Source: Leifsonia sp. Leaf264 | Lineage (GTDB): Bacteria; Actinomycetota; Actinomycetes; Actinomycetales; Microbacteriaceae | NCBI RefSeq assembly: GCF_001422325.1 | Contig: NZ_LMMR01000007.1 | Coordinates: forward strand, 117,539 to 181,538 | Direction of reading: 5' to 3' | DNA: 64,000 nucleotides | The notes under the pieces: generated by a model | What the model was told of the DNA's origin: nothing | Database searches by the model: none | The model's input: the letters and a program-made list of their open reading frames with translations, nothing else | In this document: one piece after another, positions 1-8,204 of the stretch | Layout: each line of letters begins with the position of its first letter | Position numbering within the stretch: position 1 is the stretch's first letter | Position numbers and translations under genes: made by a program

Positions 1-15
1 TGGAATGCTCGGCCC

Positions 16-1737
16 ATGGTGAACCTGTTCGAAGGTTACGGATCCGCGACGATGAAGCGCCGGGGCGCGTCGCCGTGGGATGAGATGTTCCCGGCCATCG
101 GAGACGGGGAATCGGTCCGCGAGGCCTACTCCGACATCCACTCGGCCCTGGCCCGGATGACGCAGGAGGAGCTGCGCGGTCGCACCGACTCGCTCGCCAG
201 CTCCTACCTCGCGCAGGGGGTCACCTTCGACTTCGCGGGCGAGGAACGTCCGTTCCCGCTGGATGCAGTGCCGCGCGTCATCGATGGCGCCGACTGGACC
301 GTCGTCGAGAAGGGCGTGCAGCAGCGGGTCAGGGCGCTCGAGGCCTTCCTCGCCGACGCCTATGGGGCTCAGGCGGCCGTGCGCGACGGCGTCATCCCGG
401 CCGCCCTCATCTCGTCCTCCACGCACTTCCACCGCCAGGCCGCCGGCATCGTCGCGGCGAACGGCGTGCGCATCCAGGTGTCGGGAATCGACCTGATCCG
501 GGATGAGAACGGCGCCTGGCGCGTGCTCGAGGACAACGTGCGCGTGCCCAGCGGCGTGAGCTACGTCATCTCCAACCGCCGCGTCATGGCGCAGACGCTC
601 CCCGAGCTGTTCAGCTCGATGCACGTGCGCCCCGTCGGCGACTACCCCAATCGCCTGCTCTCGGCCCTGCGCGCGAGCGCCCCGGAAGGGGTCGACGATC
701 CCGTCATCGTGGTGCTCACCCCCGGCGTCTACAACTCGGCGTACTTCGAGCACACCCTGCTCGCCCGGCTCATGGGAGTCGAGCTCGTCGAGGGACGCGA
801 CCTGTTCTGCTCCGGCGGGCGGGTCTGGATGCGCACGACGTCGGGCCCCACCCGCGTCGACGTCATCTACCGGCGGGTCGACGACGAGTTCATCGATCCG
901 CAGCAGTTCTACCCGGACTCCGTGCTGGGCTCGCCCGGCATCCTGTTGGCGGCCCGCCTCGGCAACGTCACCATCGCCAACGCCGTGGGCAACGGAGTCG
1001 CCGACGACAAGCTGGTCTACACCTACGTGCCCGACCTCATCCGCTACTACTTGTCGGAGGAGCCCGTGCTCCCGAACGTCGACACCTGGCGCCTCGAGGA
1101 TCCCGGAGCGCTCGAGGAGGTCCTCGACCGCCTCGATGAACTCGTCGTGAAGCCCGTCGACGGCTCGGGTGGCAAAGGACTCGTCGTGGGACCGGATGCG
1201 AGCCGGGCCGAGCTCGACGTCCTGCGCGCGCAGTTGATCGCCGACCCGCGCGGCTGGATCGCTCAGCCCGTCGTGCAGCTCTCCACCATCCCCACGCTCG
1301 TCGACGACGGCATGCGGCCGCGCCACGCCGACCTGCGGCCCTTCGCCGTCAACGACGGCGAGAACGTGTGGGTGCTGCCCGGCGGCCTCACCCGGGTCGC
1401 GCTTCCCGAGGGGCAGCTCGTCGTCAACTCCTCGCAGGGCGGCGGCTCGAAGGACACCTGGGTGACGGGTCGGATCGGAGCCCCTCCGGGACCGGATGCC
1501 GCGAGCCTGGTGTCGGATCAGGCTGCTCTTCCCAGCGCCCCGGTCATCTACGAATCGATGCCGGCGGCGGCCACGTCCCCGCAGGACAACGGCTCGGTGC
1601 GCCAGCAGCAGGAGCAGCAGCAGCAGTCCGGACCCCCGCTCGCAGAGGCACGGGAGCGAAGCGAGCGCGCCGAAGCGACCTCGCCCGCCGCATCCGTCAC
1701 CCGCATCTCCTCTCCGCCCGAGGACGCAGCATGCTGA
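16..1737 (+). CDS. Circularly permuted ATP-grasp protein (type 2)
   Basis: This 573-residue protein belongs to the circularly permuted ATP-grasp family, thought to form amide or peptide-like bonds using ATP; the substrate is unknown. Recognisable segments are the N-terminal GYG and WDEMF motifs, a central region with the EDNVRVPSG motif near residue 175, and the nucleotide-binding KPVDGSGGKG motif near residue 380. The last ~100 residues are low complexity and rich in Ser, Ala, Gln and Glu, beyond the usual domain. It overlaps the alpha-E gene by 7 bases, and a transglutaminase follows; the trio is a conserved module in many bacteria. The start is the first ATG in the window; a start farther upstream cannot be excluded because the window begins here. 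Confidence 0.88.
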   Translation: MVNLFEGYGSATMKRRGASPWDEMFPAIGDGESVREAYSDIHSALARMTQEELRGRTDSLASSYLAQGVTFDFAGEERPFPLDAVPRVIDGADWTVVEKGVQQRVRALEAFLADAYGAQAAVRDGVIPAALISSSTHFHRQAAGIVAANGVRIQVSGIDLIRDENGAWRVLEDNVRVPSGVSYVISNRRVMAQTLPELFSSMHVRPVGDYPNRLLSALRASAPEGVDDPVIVVLTPGVYNSAYFEHTLLARLMGVELVEGRDLFCSGGRVWMRTTSGPTRVDVIYRRVDDEFIDPQQFYPDSVLGSPGILLAARLGNVTIANAVGNGVADDKLVYTYVPDLIRYYLSEEPVLPNVDTWRLEDPGALEEVLDRLDELVVKPVDGSGGKGLVVGPDASRAELDVLRAQLIADPRGWIAQPVVQLSTIPTLVDDGMRPRHADLRPFAVNDGENVWVLPGGLTRVALPEGQLVVNSSQGGGSKDTWVTGRIGAPPGPDAASLVSDQAALPSAPVIYESMPAAATSPQDNGSVRQQQEQQQQSGPPLAEARERSERAEATSPAASVTRISSPPEDAAC

Positions 1738-2660
1738 GCCGCATCGCCGAGTCGCTGTTCTGGATCGGCCGCTACCTCGAGCGGGCCGACGGCACGGCGC
1801 GCATCCTCGACGTGCACCTGCAGCTCCTGCTCGAGGATCCGTGGATCGACGAGGACACGGCCTGCCGCTCGCTGATCGCGCTGATGGGCGGCGAGGCCGA
1901 CCCCGAGGTGCACCTCACGCGCAAGGACGTGCTGGCGCTGCTGGCCGTCGACCGCGACAACTCCGCCTCGATCGCCTACTCGCTCAGCTCGGCCCGTGAG
2001 AACGCCCGGCGGGCGCGAGAGATCATCTCGACCGAGCTGTGGGAATGCCTCAACACCACGCACGCCCGGATGCCGCGGCGCGTGGCCGGCGACAAGGCGC
2101 ACGAGTTCTTCCGCTGGGTGCGCGAACGCACGGCCCTCGCCATCGGGGTGACCGAGACATCGACCAGCCACGACGACGCCTGGCTGTTCTTCTCCCTCGG
2201 CCGCACCATCGAGCGCGCCGACATGACGGCGCGGCTGCTGGCCACCCGCTCCCTCACCGAGGCGAGCGGGCCGAGCTGGACCACGATCCTCCGCAGCTGC
2301 GGGGCCTTCGAGGCCTACCTGCGCAGCTATCGTGGCATGCCGACCGCCCGCAACGCCGCCGAGTTCCTGCTCCTTGACCGCCTGTTCCCGCGCTCGGTGA
2401 TGTTCTCGCTCAGCCGGGCCGAGGAGTACCTCGTGGCCCTCGACCCCACGAGCAGCCGCCTCGGCGTGCGCGAGGAGGCGCAGCGGGTGCTCGGCCAGAT
2501 CCGTGCGGAGCTCGAGTTCCGGCCGATCAGCGAGATCATCTCGGATCTGCCCGGCCACATGGAGGAGTTCCAGGTGGCGACGGCTTCGGCGAGCGAGGCG
2601 ATCAGACAGCGATACTTCCCGACGAGTGCTGTACCCGTCTGGATCGGAGAGAACTCATGA
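1731..2660 (+). CDS. Alpha-E domain protein (DUF403)
   Basis: A 309-residue, almost all-helical protein of the alpha-E family, the constant partner of circularly permuted ATP-grasp and transglutaminase proteins. It opens with MLSRIAESLFWIGRYLERAD, the family's hallmark N-terminus, and contains the internal duplicate-like FSLGRTIERADMTARLL near residue 155. The ATG at 1731 lies inside the end of the ATP-grasp gene, and the stop overlaps the next ATG as ATGA, so the three genes are probably translationally coupled. The open frame extends much farther upstream, but that part is a shadow of the ATP-grasp gene. The biochemical role is unknown; a part in an amide-bond-forming complex is inference from the neighbourhood. 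Confidence 0.88.
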   Translation: MLSRIAESLFWIGRYLERADGTARILDVHLQLLLEDPWIDEDTACRSLIALMGGEADPEVHLTRKDVLALLAVDRDNSASIAYSLSSARENARRAREIISTELWECLNTTHARMPRRVAGDKAHEFFRWVRERTALAIGVTETSTSHDDAWLFFSLGRTIERADMTARLLATRSLTEASGPSWTTILRSCGAFEAYLRSYRGMPTARNAAEFLLLDRLFPRSVMFSLSRAEEYLVALDPTSSRLGVREEAQRVLGQIRAELEFRPISEIISDLPGHMEEFQVATASASEAIRQRYFPTSAVPVWIGENS

Positions 2661-3502
2661 GCCGCCTGCGCATAGTGCACCGCACCGGATTCTCCTACGC
2701 ACGCGCTGCGACCGCGTCGTACAACGAGGCACGCATGCTTCCGTGGCACGGCAGCGGCCAGTTCGTGCTCTCGAGCGAGCTCCACATCGACCCGGTCGCC
2801 CACCAGCACTCCTATATCGACTACTGGGGAACGCGGGTGAGCACCTTCGACGTCCTCACGCCGCACACCGAGCTCTCCGTGACCGCCACCAGCCTCGTCG
2901 ACGTCGCGCCGGTGACGCCGACGGGTACGCGCCTGGGCTGGGACGAACTCGACGCCGTCCGCGAGACCGCGAGCGTCTACGTCGAGCAGCTGCGGCAGAC
3001 CGAGGCCACCCGCCCGCCCGACGACGTGACGGCGCTCGCCGCCGCGATCGTGGCACGCGGCCTGGACCCCCACGACGCGGCCCTCGAGATCTGCCGTGCC
3101 ATCGGCGACGGCATCGAGTACGTCCCCGGATCCACGCGGGTGAGCTCCACCGCCCGCGAGTCGTGGGAGCAGGGGAAGGGCGTCTGCCAGGACATCGCGC
3201 ACATCGCCCTCGGCGCCCTGCGGTCCGTCGGCATCCCGGCGCGCTACGTCTCGGGCTACCTGCATCCGAAGCCCGGAGCAGCCATCGGTGAGACCGTCAT
3301 CGGCGAGTCGCATGCCTGGGTCGAATGGTTCAGCGGCGACTGGGTGGGCTACGACCCCACGAACCAGCTCGAGATCGGGGATCGTCACGTTCTCGTCGGT
3401 CGCGGCCGCTCCTACTCGGATGTCTCGCCCCTGCGCGGCGTCTATGCCGGACCCAGCGCCTCCAAGCTCTTCGTGCGCGTCGAGATCACCCGCGAGGCGT
3501 AG
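2657..3502 (+). CDS. Transglutaminase-like cysteine peptidase family protein
   Basis: This 281-residue protein has the bacterial transglutaminase N-terminal beta domain (about residues 1-85) followed by a transglutaminase-like core. The expected Cys-His-Asp triad is visible as Cys177 in GVCQDIAH, His219 in ESHAWVEW and Asp233 in GYDPTNQ. Family members act as proteases, amidases or acyl transferases rather than classical protein cross-linkers. It is the third gene of the ATP-grasp / alpha-E / transglutaminase operon and starts in an ATGA overlap. Lack of a signal peptide suggests a cytoplasmic role, perhaps making or trimming a peptide built by the ATP-grasp partner; that is inference. Confidence 0.88.
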   Translation: MSRLRIVHRTGFSYARAATASYNEARMLPWHGSGQFVLSSELHIDPVAHQHSYIDYWGTRVSTFDVLTPHTELSVTATSLVDVAPVTPTGTRLGWDELDAVRETASVYVEQLRQTEATRPPDDVTALAAAIVARGLDPHDAALEICRAIGDGIEYVPGSTRVSSTARESWEQGKGVCQDIAHIALGALRSVGIPARYVSGYLHPKPGAAIGETVIGESHAWVEWFSGDWVGYDPTNQLEIGDRHVLVGRGRSYSDVSPLRGVYAGPSASKLFVRVEITREA

Positions 3503-3539
3503 CCGCCCTTCGTGGTCACGGGTGCCCTAGCCTGAGCCC

Positions 3540-4388
3540 ATGAGAGCCGAAGACCGTACCTTCACCGACAGCTACGGCATCCACATCCACTTCGACGTGT
3601 GGGCGGTCGAGCAACCGAAGGCCGTCGTGCAGCTCGTGCACGGAGTCGGCGAGCACGCCGGGCGCTACGCCCACGTCGCGGCGGCACTCAACGCGGCGGG
3701 GTACACCGTCTACGCCGACGACCACCGGGGCCACGGCCGCACCGGGATGGAGCAGCACGGTGGCGACGTCACCAAGCTCGGCCACCTCGGCCCCGGAGGC
3801 CTGCGGGCCGCCGTCGCCGCCGTGCACCAGCTCACCGAGCTCATCCGCGAGGAGAACCCCGAATCGCCGATCGTGCTGCTCGGCCACTCCTGGGGCTCCT
3901 TCATGGCGCAGATCATCCTCAACGCATCGGCCGACGACTACGCGGCGGCGGTGCTGACGGGCACGGCCTACCGGATGCCGGGCTACCTCGACAGCGGCGA
4001 CCTCAATCGCAAGCACAAGCACCTCGGCACGACGGGCATGGAGTGGCTCAGCCGCGATCCGGCCGTGCAGCAGGCCTTCGTCGACGACCCGCTCACCACC
4101 TCGGTCCCCCTCGCGAAGCTCTTCGGGCTGGTGGATGCCGCTCGCCTGTTCGGGCGCCCGGCGCGCGACCTGCCCGACATCCCGTTGCTCATCCAGGTCG
4201 GAAGTGACGACACCGTCGGCGGCGAGAGGAGCGCGCTCAAGCTCGTCGACGCCTACCGCCGGCGCTCCGGCCTCACCGACGTCACGCTCATCGTGTATCC
4301 GGATGCCCGTCACGAGGTCTTCAACGAGACCAACCGCGTCGAGGTGATCGCCGACACCGTGGCATGGCTCGACGAGCACGTCGGCTAG
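3540..4388 (+). CDS. Alpha/beta hydrolase, monoacylglycerol lipase-like
   Basis: A 282-residue serine hydrolase of the alpha/beta fold, closest by pattern to monoacylglycerol lipases and lysophospholipases (serine aminopeptidase S33 class). The nucleophile elbow is GHSWGS with Ser117; the acid is probably in GSDDTVGG and the histidine in DARHEVFNE. The oxyanion-side motif HGVGEHAGRY and the D-DHRGHGR strand are typical of the lipase group. There is no signal peptide or membrane segment. A TAGCCT hexamer at 3528-3533 sits exactly 6 bases before the ATG, which suggests a leaderless transcript separate from the operon upstream. The natural substrate cannot be told from sequence. Confidence 0.85.
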   Translation: MRAEDRTFTDSYGIHIHFDVWAVEQPKAVVQLVHGVGEHAGRYAHVAAALNAAGYTVYADDHRGHGRTGMEQHGGDVTKLGHLGPGGLRAAVAAVHQLTELIREENPESPIVLLGHSWGSFMAQIILNASADDYAAAVLTGTAYRMPGYLDSGDLNRKHKHLGTTGMEWLSRDPAVQQAFVDDPLTTSVPLAKLFGLVDAARLFGRPARDLPDIPLLIQVGSDDTVGGERSALKLVDAYRRRSGLTDVTLIVYPDARHEVFNETNRVEVIADTVAWLDEHVG

Positions 4389-4410
4389 GCCTGCGCCCCG
4401 CCCCGCGCCG

Positions 4411-4491
4411 CCGCCGTATGAAGGCGCCGCTGCCGCCGTGTGAAGGCACTGCCGCCGCCGTGTGAAGGCACCACCTCCGCCGTGTGAAGGC
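4411..4491 (+). repeat. 22-bp tandem array, inverted 15-mer (4 copies)
   Basis: Four copies of CCGCCGTGTGAAGGC begin at 4411, 4433, 4455 and 4477, exactly 22 bases apart; the first has GTATG in place of GTGTG. The 15-mer is the reverse complement of the unit in the array at 4538-4702. The 7-base linkers differ between copies, so only the 15-mer is conserved. No gene covers it. Confidence 0.9.
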
Positions 4492-4537
4492 AATGCGGAA
4501 GGCGCATCCCCGTGATTGCGGGCTTCTCGTCGTGCCC

Positions 4538-4702
4538 GCCTTCATCCGGAGCGGCGGATGCCTTCACACGGCGGGAGGGCGAGCGGCGGATGCCTTCACA
4601 CGGCGGGAGGGCGAGCGGCGAGTGCCTTCACACGCGGGGAGGGCGGGCGGCGGATGCCTTCACTCGGCGGGAGGGCGAGCGGGGAGTGCCTTCACACGGC
4701 GG
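4538..4702 (+). repeat. 32-bp tandem array of GCCTTCACACGGCGG (5 copies plus 1 degenerate)
   Basis: Copies of GCCTTCACACGGCGG start at 4560, 4592, 4624, 4656 and 4688, exactly 32 bases apart, with a G-rich linker (GAGGGCGAGCGGCGGAT type). The copy at 4624 has lost one G, the one at 4656 has one substitution, and a degenerate copy at 4538 lies 22 bases before the first. The sequence between the two arrays (4492-4537) shows nothing else. Short open frames through the array look like translated repeats, not genes. Confidence 0.9.
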
Positions 4703-4727
4703 AGGCGCGCCCGCCCAGCCTGACCCC

Positions 4728-4757
4728 TTGACGGGGGACACGGATGTGCGGCACTCT
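4728..4757 (+). promoter_or_regulatory. Promoter of the GH6 cellulase gene
   Basis: A -35 element TTGACG (4728-4733) is followed after 18 bases by CACTCT (4752-4757). The predicted start of transcription, about 4764, lies just before the palindromic operator at 4773-4788, a position suited to repression by a roadblock or by blocking the polymerase. Confidence 0.5.
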
Positions 4758-4772
4758 GGAGACGCGGCATCC

Positions 4773-4788
4773 GTGAGAGCGCTCTCAC
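4773..4788. promoter_or_regulatory. LacI-family (CebR/CelR-like) operator before the cellulase
   Basis: The 16-base perfect palindrome GTGAGAGCGCTCTCAC has the central CG and GAGCGCTC core known from the CebR/CelR operators of Streptomyces and Thermobifida (TGGGAGCGCTCCCA). The identical 16-mer occurs at 19049-19064 in front of the cellobiose operon, linking the two loci to one repressor. Confidence 0.8.
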
Positions 4789-4886
4789 CAGACAGGTCCA
4801 CGCGGTGGCGCACGCATGACGCACCACCCTGCACGGTCCACAAGGATGTCGACCGAGGTCGACGATGACCCCCGGGAGTTCTCAGC

Positions 4887-6452
4887 ATGACGAAGCACCA
4901 CAGCCGCCGCCCGCTCCGGGCCGCAGCCATCATCGCCATCGCCGCCGTCGCGACGATGGGTTTCACCGCTGCCCCGGCCGCCGCAGCCAATGACGTGCTC
5001 GGTCCGGGAAGCGCCCTCTACGTCGACCCGCACTCGACGACGCTCGAGGCTGCGGCAGGGCTGTCGGGTCAGGCTCGAACGGATGCGCAACTGCTCGGCA
5101 GCTTCCCATCGGCCACCTGGCTCACGAAGGGCACGCCGGCCGAGGCGCAGGCCGCAGCGCACGAGGTGACATCGGCGGCGGCGGCATCCGGAGCAGTCCC
5201 GACCGTTGTGGTCTACAACCTGCCCTACCGCGACTGCGCCCAGTACTCCGCGGGCGGCGCCCTCGACACCGCCGCGTACGAGGCGTGGGTCGACGGGGTC
5301 GCGGCGGGCATCGGGGACGCGAAGGCCGCGATCATCCTCGAGCCCGACGGCCTCGGCATCATCCCGTGGCACACCGACATCAACGGCAACCTCGAGTGGT
5401 GCCAGCCGGCCGACCTCGACCCGGCCACGGCGGCATCCGACAGGTTCGAGCAGGTCAACCACGCCGTCGACGTGCTCACGGCCCTGCCCAACACCGCGGT
5501 CTACCTCGACGGAACGCACAGCGGCTGGCTCGGGGTCGGCGACATCTCGCAGCGCCTCATCGCCGGCGGCGTCGAGAAGGCCGACGGCTTCTTCCTCAAC
5601 GCCTCCAATTACGTGCAGACCGAGCGCCTCGCCAAGTACGGCACCTGGGTCTCCGACTGCATCAACCTGAGCGTCAACAGCTGGTACGAGCCGAGCTACT
5701 GCGGCAGCCAGTACTACCCGGCCAGTCCCGACGACTTCTCGACCTGGGGGAAGACGGATGCCCAGTACGCCCAGGCGTACATCGACACCGGCCTCACCCC
5801 CGACCCCGCCGCCCAGGCGCACTTCGTCATCGACACCAGCCGCAACGGCGTCGGACCCTGGGCTGCGCCGGCAGGCTGGGAGGGCGACGCCGAGGTCTGG
5901 TGCAACCCGCCCGACCGTGGAGCGGGTGCTCGCCCGACGACCGACACCGGGAACGCCCTCATCGACGCCTACCTGTGGATCAAGGTTCCGGGGGAGTCCG
6001 ACGGCCAGTGCTACCGCGGCACCGGTGGCCCGCTCGATCCCGTGCGCGGCATCGAGGATCCGGCGGCAGGTCAGTGGTTCGCCCAGCAGGCTCGCGAACT
6101 GATCGCCAACGCAGTGCCGGCCTTCCCGGCGACGAGCTGCCAGGTCTCGTACTCGGCCACGAAGGCGCTGTTCGGGGTGTTCGCAGCCGAGCTGCGCATC
6201 AAGAACACCGGCACCACCCCGATCAACGGCTGGACCCTGAAGTGGAACTTCGCCGGGTCCGAGAAGGTCGTGAAGCTCGTGGGGGGCAAGGTCACGCAGG
6301 CGGCGGATGCCGTCACGGTGAAGAACTCCTCCCTCACGGCGAAGATCAAGGCCGGCGCCTCGGTGCCCGTCGCCTTCGTCGGCTCCAACGCGAAGCAGCG
6401 GGTGGAGCCGTGGCTGTTCACGCTGAACGGGAGGGCCTGCGCCTCGGACTGA
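4887..6452 (+). CDS. Secreted GH6 cellulase with C-terminal CBM2
   Basis: This 521-residue exported enzyme should hydrolyse beta-1,4-glucan with inversion (endoglucanase or cellobiohydrolase). Residues 1-34 form a signal peptide (RR, hydrophobic core, APAAAAND). The GH6 catalytic domain covers about 40-405: LEPDGLGI contains the probable acid Asp, and the family stretches DTSRNGVGPW and WIKVPGESDG are intact. From about residue 418 to the end lies a CBM2-like domain bounded by two Cys, but the usual exposed tryptophans are mostly absent (see findings). A GGGAG ribosome site precedes the ATG. A LacI-type operator lies 100 bases upstream, matching that of the cellobiose operon. No typical linker rich in Pro/Thr separates the domains. 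Confidence 0.92.
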   Translation: MTKHHSRRPLRAAAIIAIAAVATMGFTAAPAAAANDVLGPGSALYVDPHSTTLEAAAGLSGQARTDAQLLGSFPSATWLTKGTPAEAQAAAHEVTSAAAASGAVPTVVVYNLPYRDCAQYSAGGALDTAAYEAWVDGVAAGIGDAKAAIILEPDGLGIIPWHTDINGNLEWCQPADLDPATAASDRFEQVNHAVDVLTALPNTAVYLDGTHSGWLGVGDISQRLIAGGVEKADGFFLNASNYVQTERLAKYGTWVSDCINLSVNSWYEPSYCGSQYYPASPDDFSTWGKTDAQYAQAYIDTGLTPDPAAQAHFVIDTSRNGVGPWAAPAGWEGDAEVWCNPPDRGAGARPTTDTGNALIDAYLWIKVPGESDGQCYRGTGGPLDPVRGIEDPAAGQWFAQQARELIANAVPAFPATSCQVSYSATKALFGVFAAELRIKNTGTTPINGWTLKWNFAGSEKVVKLVGGKVTQAADAVTVKNSSLTAKIKAGASVPVAFVGSNAKQRVEPWLFTLNGRACASD

Positions 6453-6472
6453 GCGCGACGAGGCACCGGTTC

Positions 6473-6528
6473 ACAGGATGAGGGCGAGGATGACGGCTGG
6501 GGGAGCCGCATCCTCGCCCTCATCCTGT
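6473..6528 (+). terminator. Very strong hairpin terminator after the cellulase gene
   Basis: Arms 6473-6492 and 6509-6528 are perfectly complementary over 20 bases (starting ACAGGATGAGGGCGAGG), and the inner CGGCT/AGCCG adds five more pairs. The hairpin begins 21 bases after the stop codon. There is no T-run, as is usual in actinobacteria. Confidence 0.8.
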
Positions 6529-6594
6529 AAACGTGCACGGCAGCGGGGAGGGGGCGCCCCGGGGTGAGCGGTCGCGGCGTCCTAGGCTGGACGC

Positions 6595-7644
6595 ATGCAC
6601 GGTGAGTACAAGGTTCCCCAGGGCAAGCTCGTCGTCGTCGACTTCGAGGTCGTCGACGATGTCATCACAGGTTTCAGGCTCGCCGGCGACTTCTTCCTCG
6701 AGCCCGACGAGGCGCTCGGTGCGATCGACGCCGCCGTCAACGGACTCTCCGCCGAAGCCGACGCCACCGCGATAGCCCGCGCCATCACCGCGGCGCTCCC
6801 GGCGGGAACCGTCATGCTCGGCTTCTCGGCCGAGGGCGTGGCCGTCGCCATCCGTCGCGCCCTGAAGAAGGCGACGAGCTGGCGCGACTACCAGTGGGAG
6901 ATCGTCCACGCCAAGGCCGTGAGCCCTGCGATGCACCTCGCCCTCGACGAGGTGTTGGCCACCGAGGTGGGCGCCGGACGTCGCCAGCCCACACTGCGCA
7001 TCTGGGAGTGGGACGAGTCGGCCGTCGTCATCGGCAGCTTCCAGTCGGTGAAGAACGAGGTCGATCCTGATGGCGCGGCGAAGTTCGGCTACGACGTCGT
7101 GCGCCGCATCTCGGGCGGTGGCGCGATGATGATGGAGAAGGGCTCCGTCGTCACCTACTCCCTCTACGTGCCCGCCGACCTGGTGCAGGGAATGACCTTC
7201 GCCGATTCGTATGCCTTCCTCGACGCCTGGGTCATCGACGCCCTCCGCGCCCTCGGCGTCGACGCGAGCTACCAGCCGCTCAACGACATCACCAGCCCCA
7301 CCGGCAAGATCGGCGGTGCTGCGCAGAAGCGCCTCGGCAACGGCGGCATCCTGCACCACGTCACCATGAGCTACGACATGGACGGCGAGATCATGACCCA
7401 GGTGCTGCGCATCGGGCGCGAGAAGCTCAGCGACAAGGGCATCGCCAGCGCCGCCAAACGTGTCGATCCGCTCAGGCGCCAGGCTGGGGTCGAGCGCGCC
7501 GTCATCATCGAGCAGCTCGAGAAGACCTTCGCTGCGCTGACGGATGCGGTTCCCGGCGACATCACCGACGACGAGTACGCAGCGGCCGAGGCCCTCGTCG
7601 AGTCGAAGTTCGCGACCCCGGAGTGGCTCAACCGCGTGCCGTGA
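6595..7644 (+). CDS. Lipoate-protein ligase family protein with N-terminal accessory domain
   Basis: A 349-residue BPL/LplA-family enzyme that should activate lipoate (or a related acid) with ATP and attach it to a lysine of lipoyl domains. The ligase core begins near residue 95; it shows the RRISGGGA nucleotide/lipoate loop and the TGKIGGAAQKR segment in which Lys238 is the probable reactive lysine. The first ~90 residues resemble the small accessory domain usually found at the C-terminus of bacterial LplA or as separate LplB in archaea. TAGGCT at 6583-6588 lies 6 bases before the ATG, favouring a leaderless mRNA and fixing the start. Octanoyltransferase activity is an alternative. Confidence 0.85.
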   Translation: MHGEYKVPQGKLVVVDFEVVDDVITGFRLAGDFFLEPDEALGAIDAAVNGLSAEADATAIARAITAALPAGTVMLGFSAEGVAVAIRRALKKATSWRDYQWEIVHAKAVSPAMHLALDEVLATEVGAGRRQPTLRIWEWDESAVVIGSFQSVKNEVDPDGAAKFGYDVVRRISGGGAMMMEKGSVVTYSLYVPADLVQGMTFADSYAFLDAWVIDALRALGVDASYQPLNDITSPTGKIGGAAQKRLGNGGILHHVTMSYDMDGEIMTQVLRIGREKLSDKGIASAAKRVDPLRRQAGVERAVIIEQLEKTFAALTDAVPGDITDDEYAAAEALVESKFATPEWLNRVP

Positions 7645-7715
7645 GGCTGCCGGTCATTGGGGCCCGGGGCGAAGCCCGCGTCCGAAGCGCCGGAGCCGTC
7701 TTCTAGGCTGGGTGC

Positions 7716-8018
7716 ATGACTTGGTGGATCCCCGTCGCCCTCGTGGTGCTCGTCGCGTTCATCGTGCTCGCCTCGCACAAGGGCTGGGTCGACTTCAGCA
7801 ACAAGACCGGCCGTGGCACTGCCGGCGGCGGTGCGCTCGGGGTGGTCGACGAGGTGTTCGCCCCGCACCGGCACGAGATCGAGGTGCAGCGCGAGAGGGA
7901 GAGCGTGCTCCCGGCTCCCTCTCCCGTCGCCGACGATGACGACAAGGGCATCCTCGAGACGAACGAGGCCGACGACCCGACAACCCGGTTCGACGGCCGC
8001 ATCCGCCTCGACCTCTAG
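7716..8018 (+). CDS. Small single-pass membrane protein of unknown function
   Basis: A 100-residue protein with one N-terminal membrane segment (residues 3-20, TWWIPVALVVLVAFIVLA) and a charged hydrophilic tail with an acidic patch (DDDDKG). I do not recognise a domain. The start is supported by TAGGCT at 7704-7709, six bases before the ATG, so transcription probably begins at the start codon. It stands alone between the lipoate ligase and a DNA methyltransferase gene. Third-position GC is high like its neighbours, so it is likely a real gene. Function unknown. Confidence 0.7.
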   Translation: MTWWIPVALVVLVAFIVLASHKGWVDFSNKTGRGTAGGGALGVVDEVFAPHRHEIEVQRERESVLPAPSPVADDDDKGILETNEADDPTTRFDGRIRLDL

Positions 8019-8204
8019 CTCCATCCGCGTGCCGGCTCGCCACCTACGGTCGCCCGGCTGTCATCCCAGCGGCCACAACAGGCGAGCGAGACCGACGGGC
8101 GCGGCCGGCAGCGGCCACAGGTGGCGAGCGGGTGCCGCCGGCAGCGAGCCACCGGCATCGCCGCGTCAGCAGGCGCGACCGCACACTGCTGACACAATGA
8201 GGGA

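Noticed and set aside
4538-4702. 32-bp periodic repeats resembling a CRISPR array
   Set aside because: The conserved unit is only 15 bases, the linkers are themselves similar instead of unique spacers, an inverted array stands beside it, and no cas gene is present.
8036-8128. Inverted repeat CTCGCCACCT / AGGTGGCGAG before the methyltransferase gene as an insertion-sequence end
   Set aside because: The ten-base arms are 73 bases apart with no transposase or target duplication; probably chance or a weak structure.
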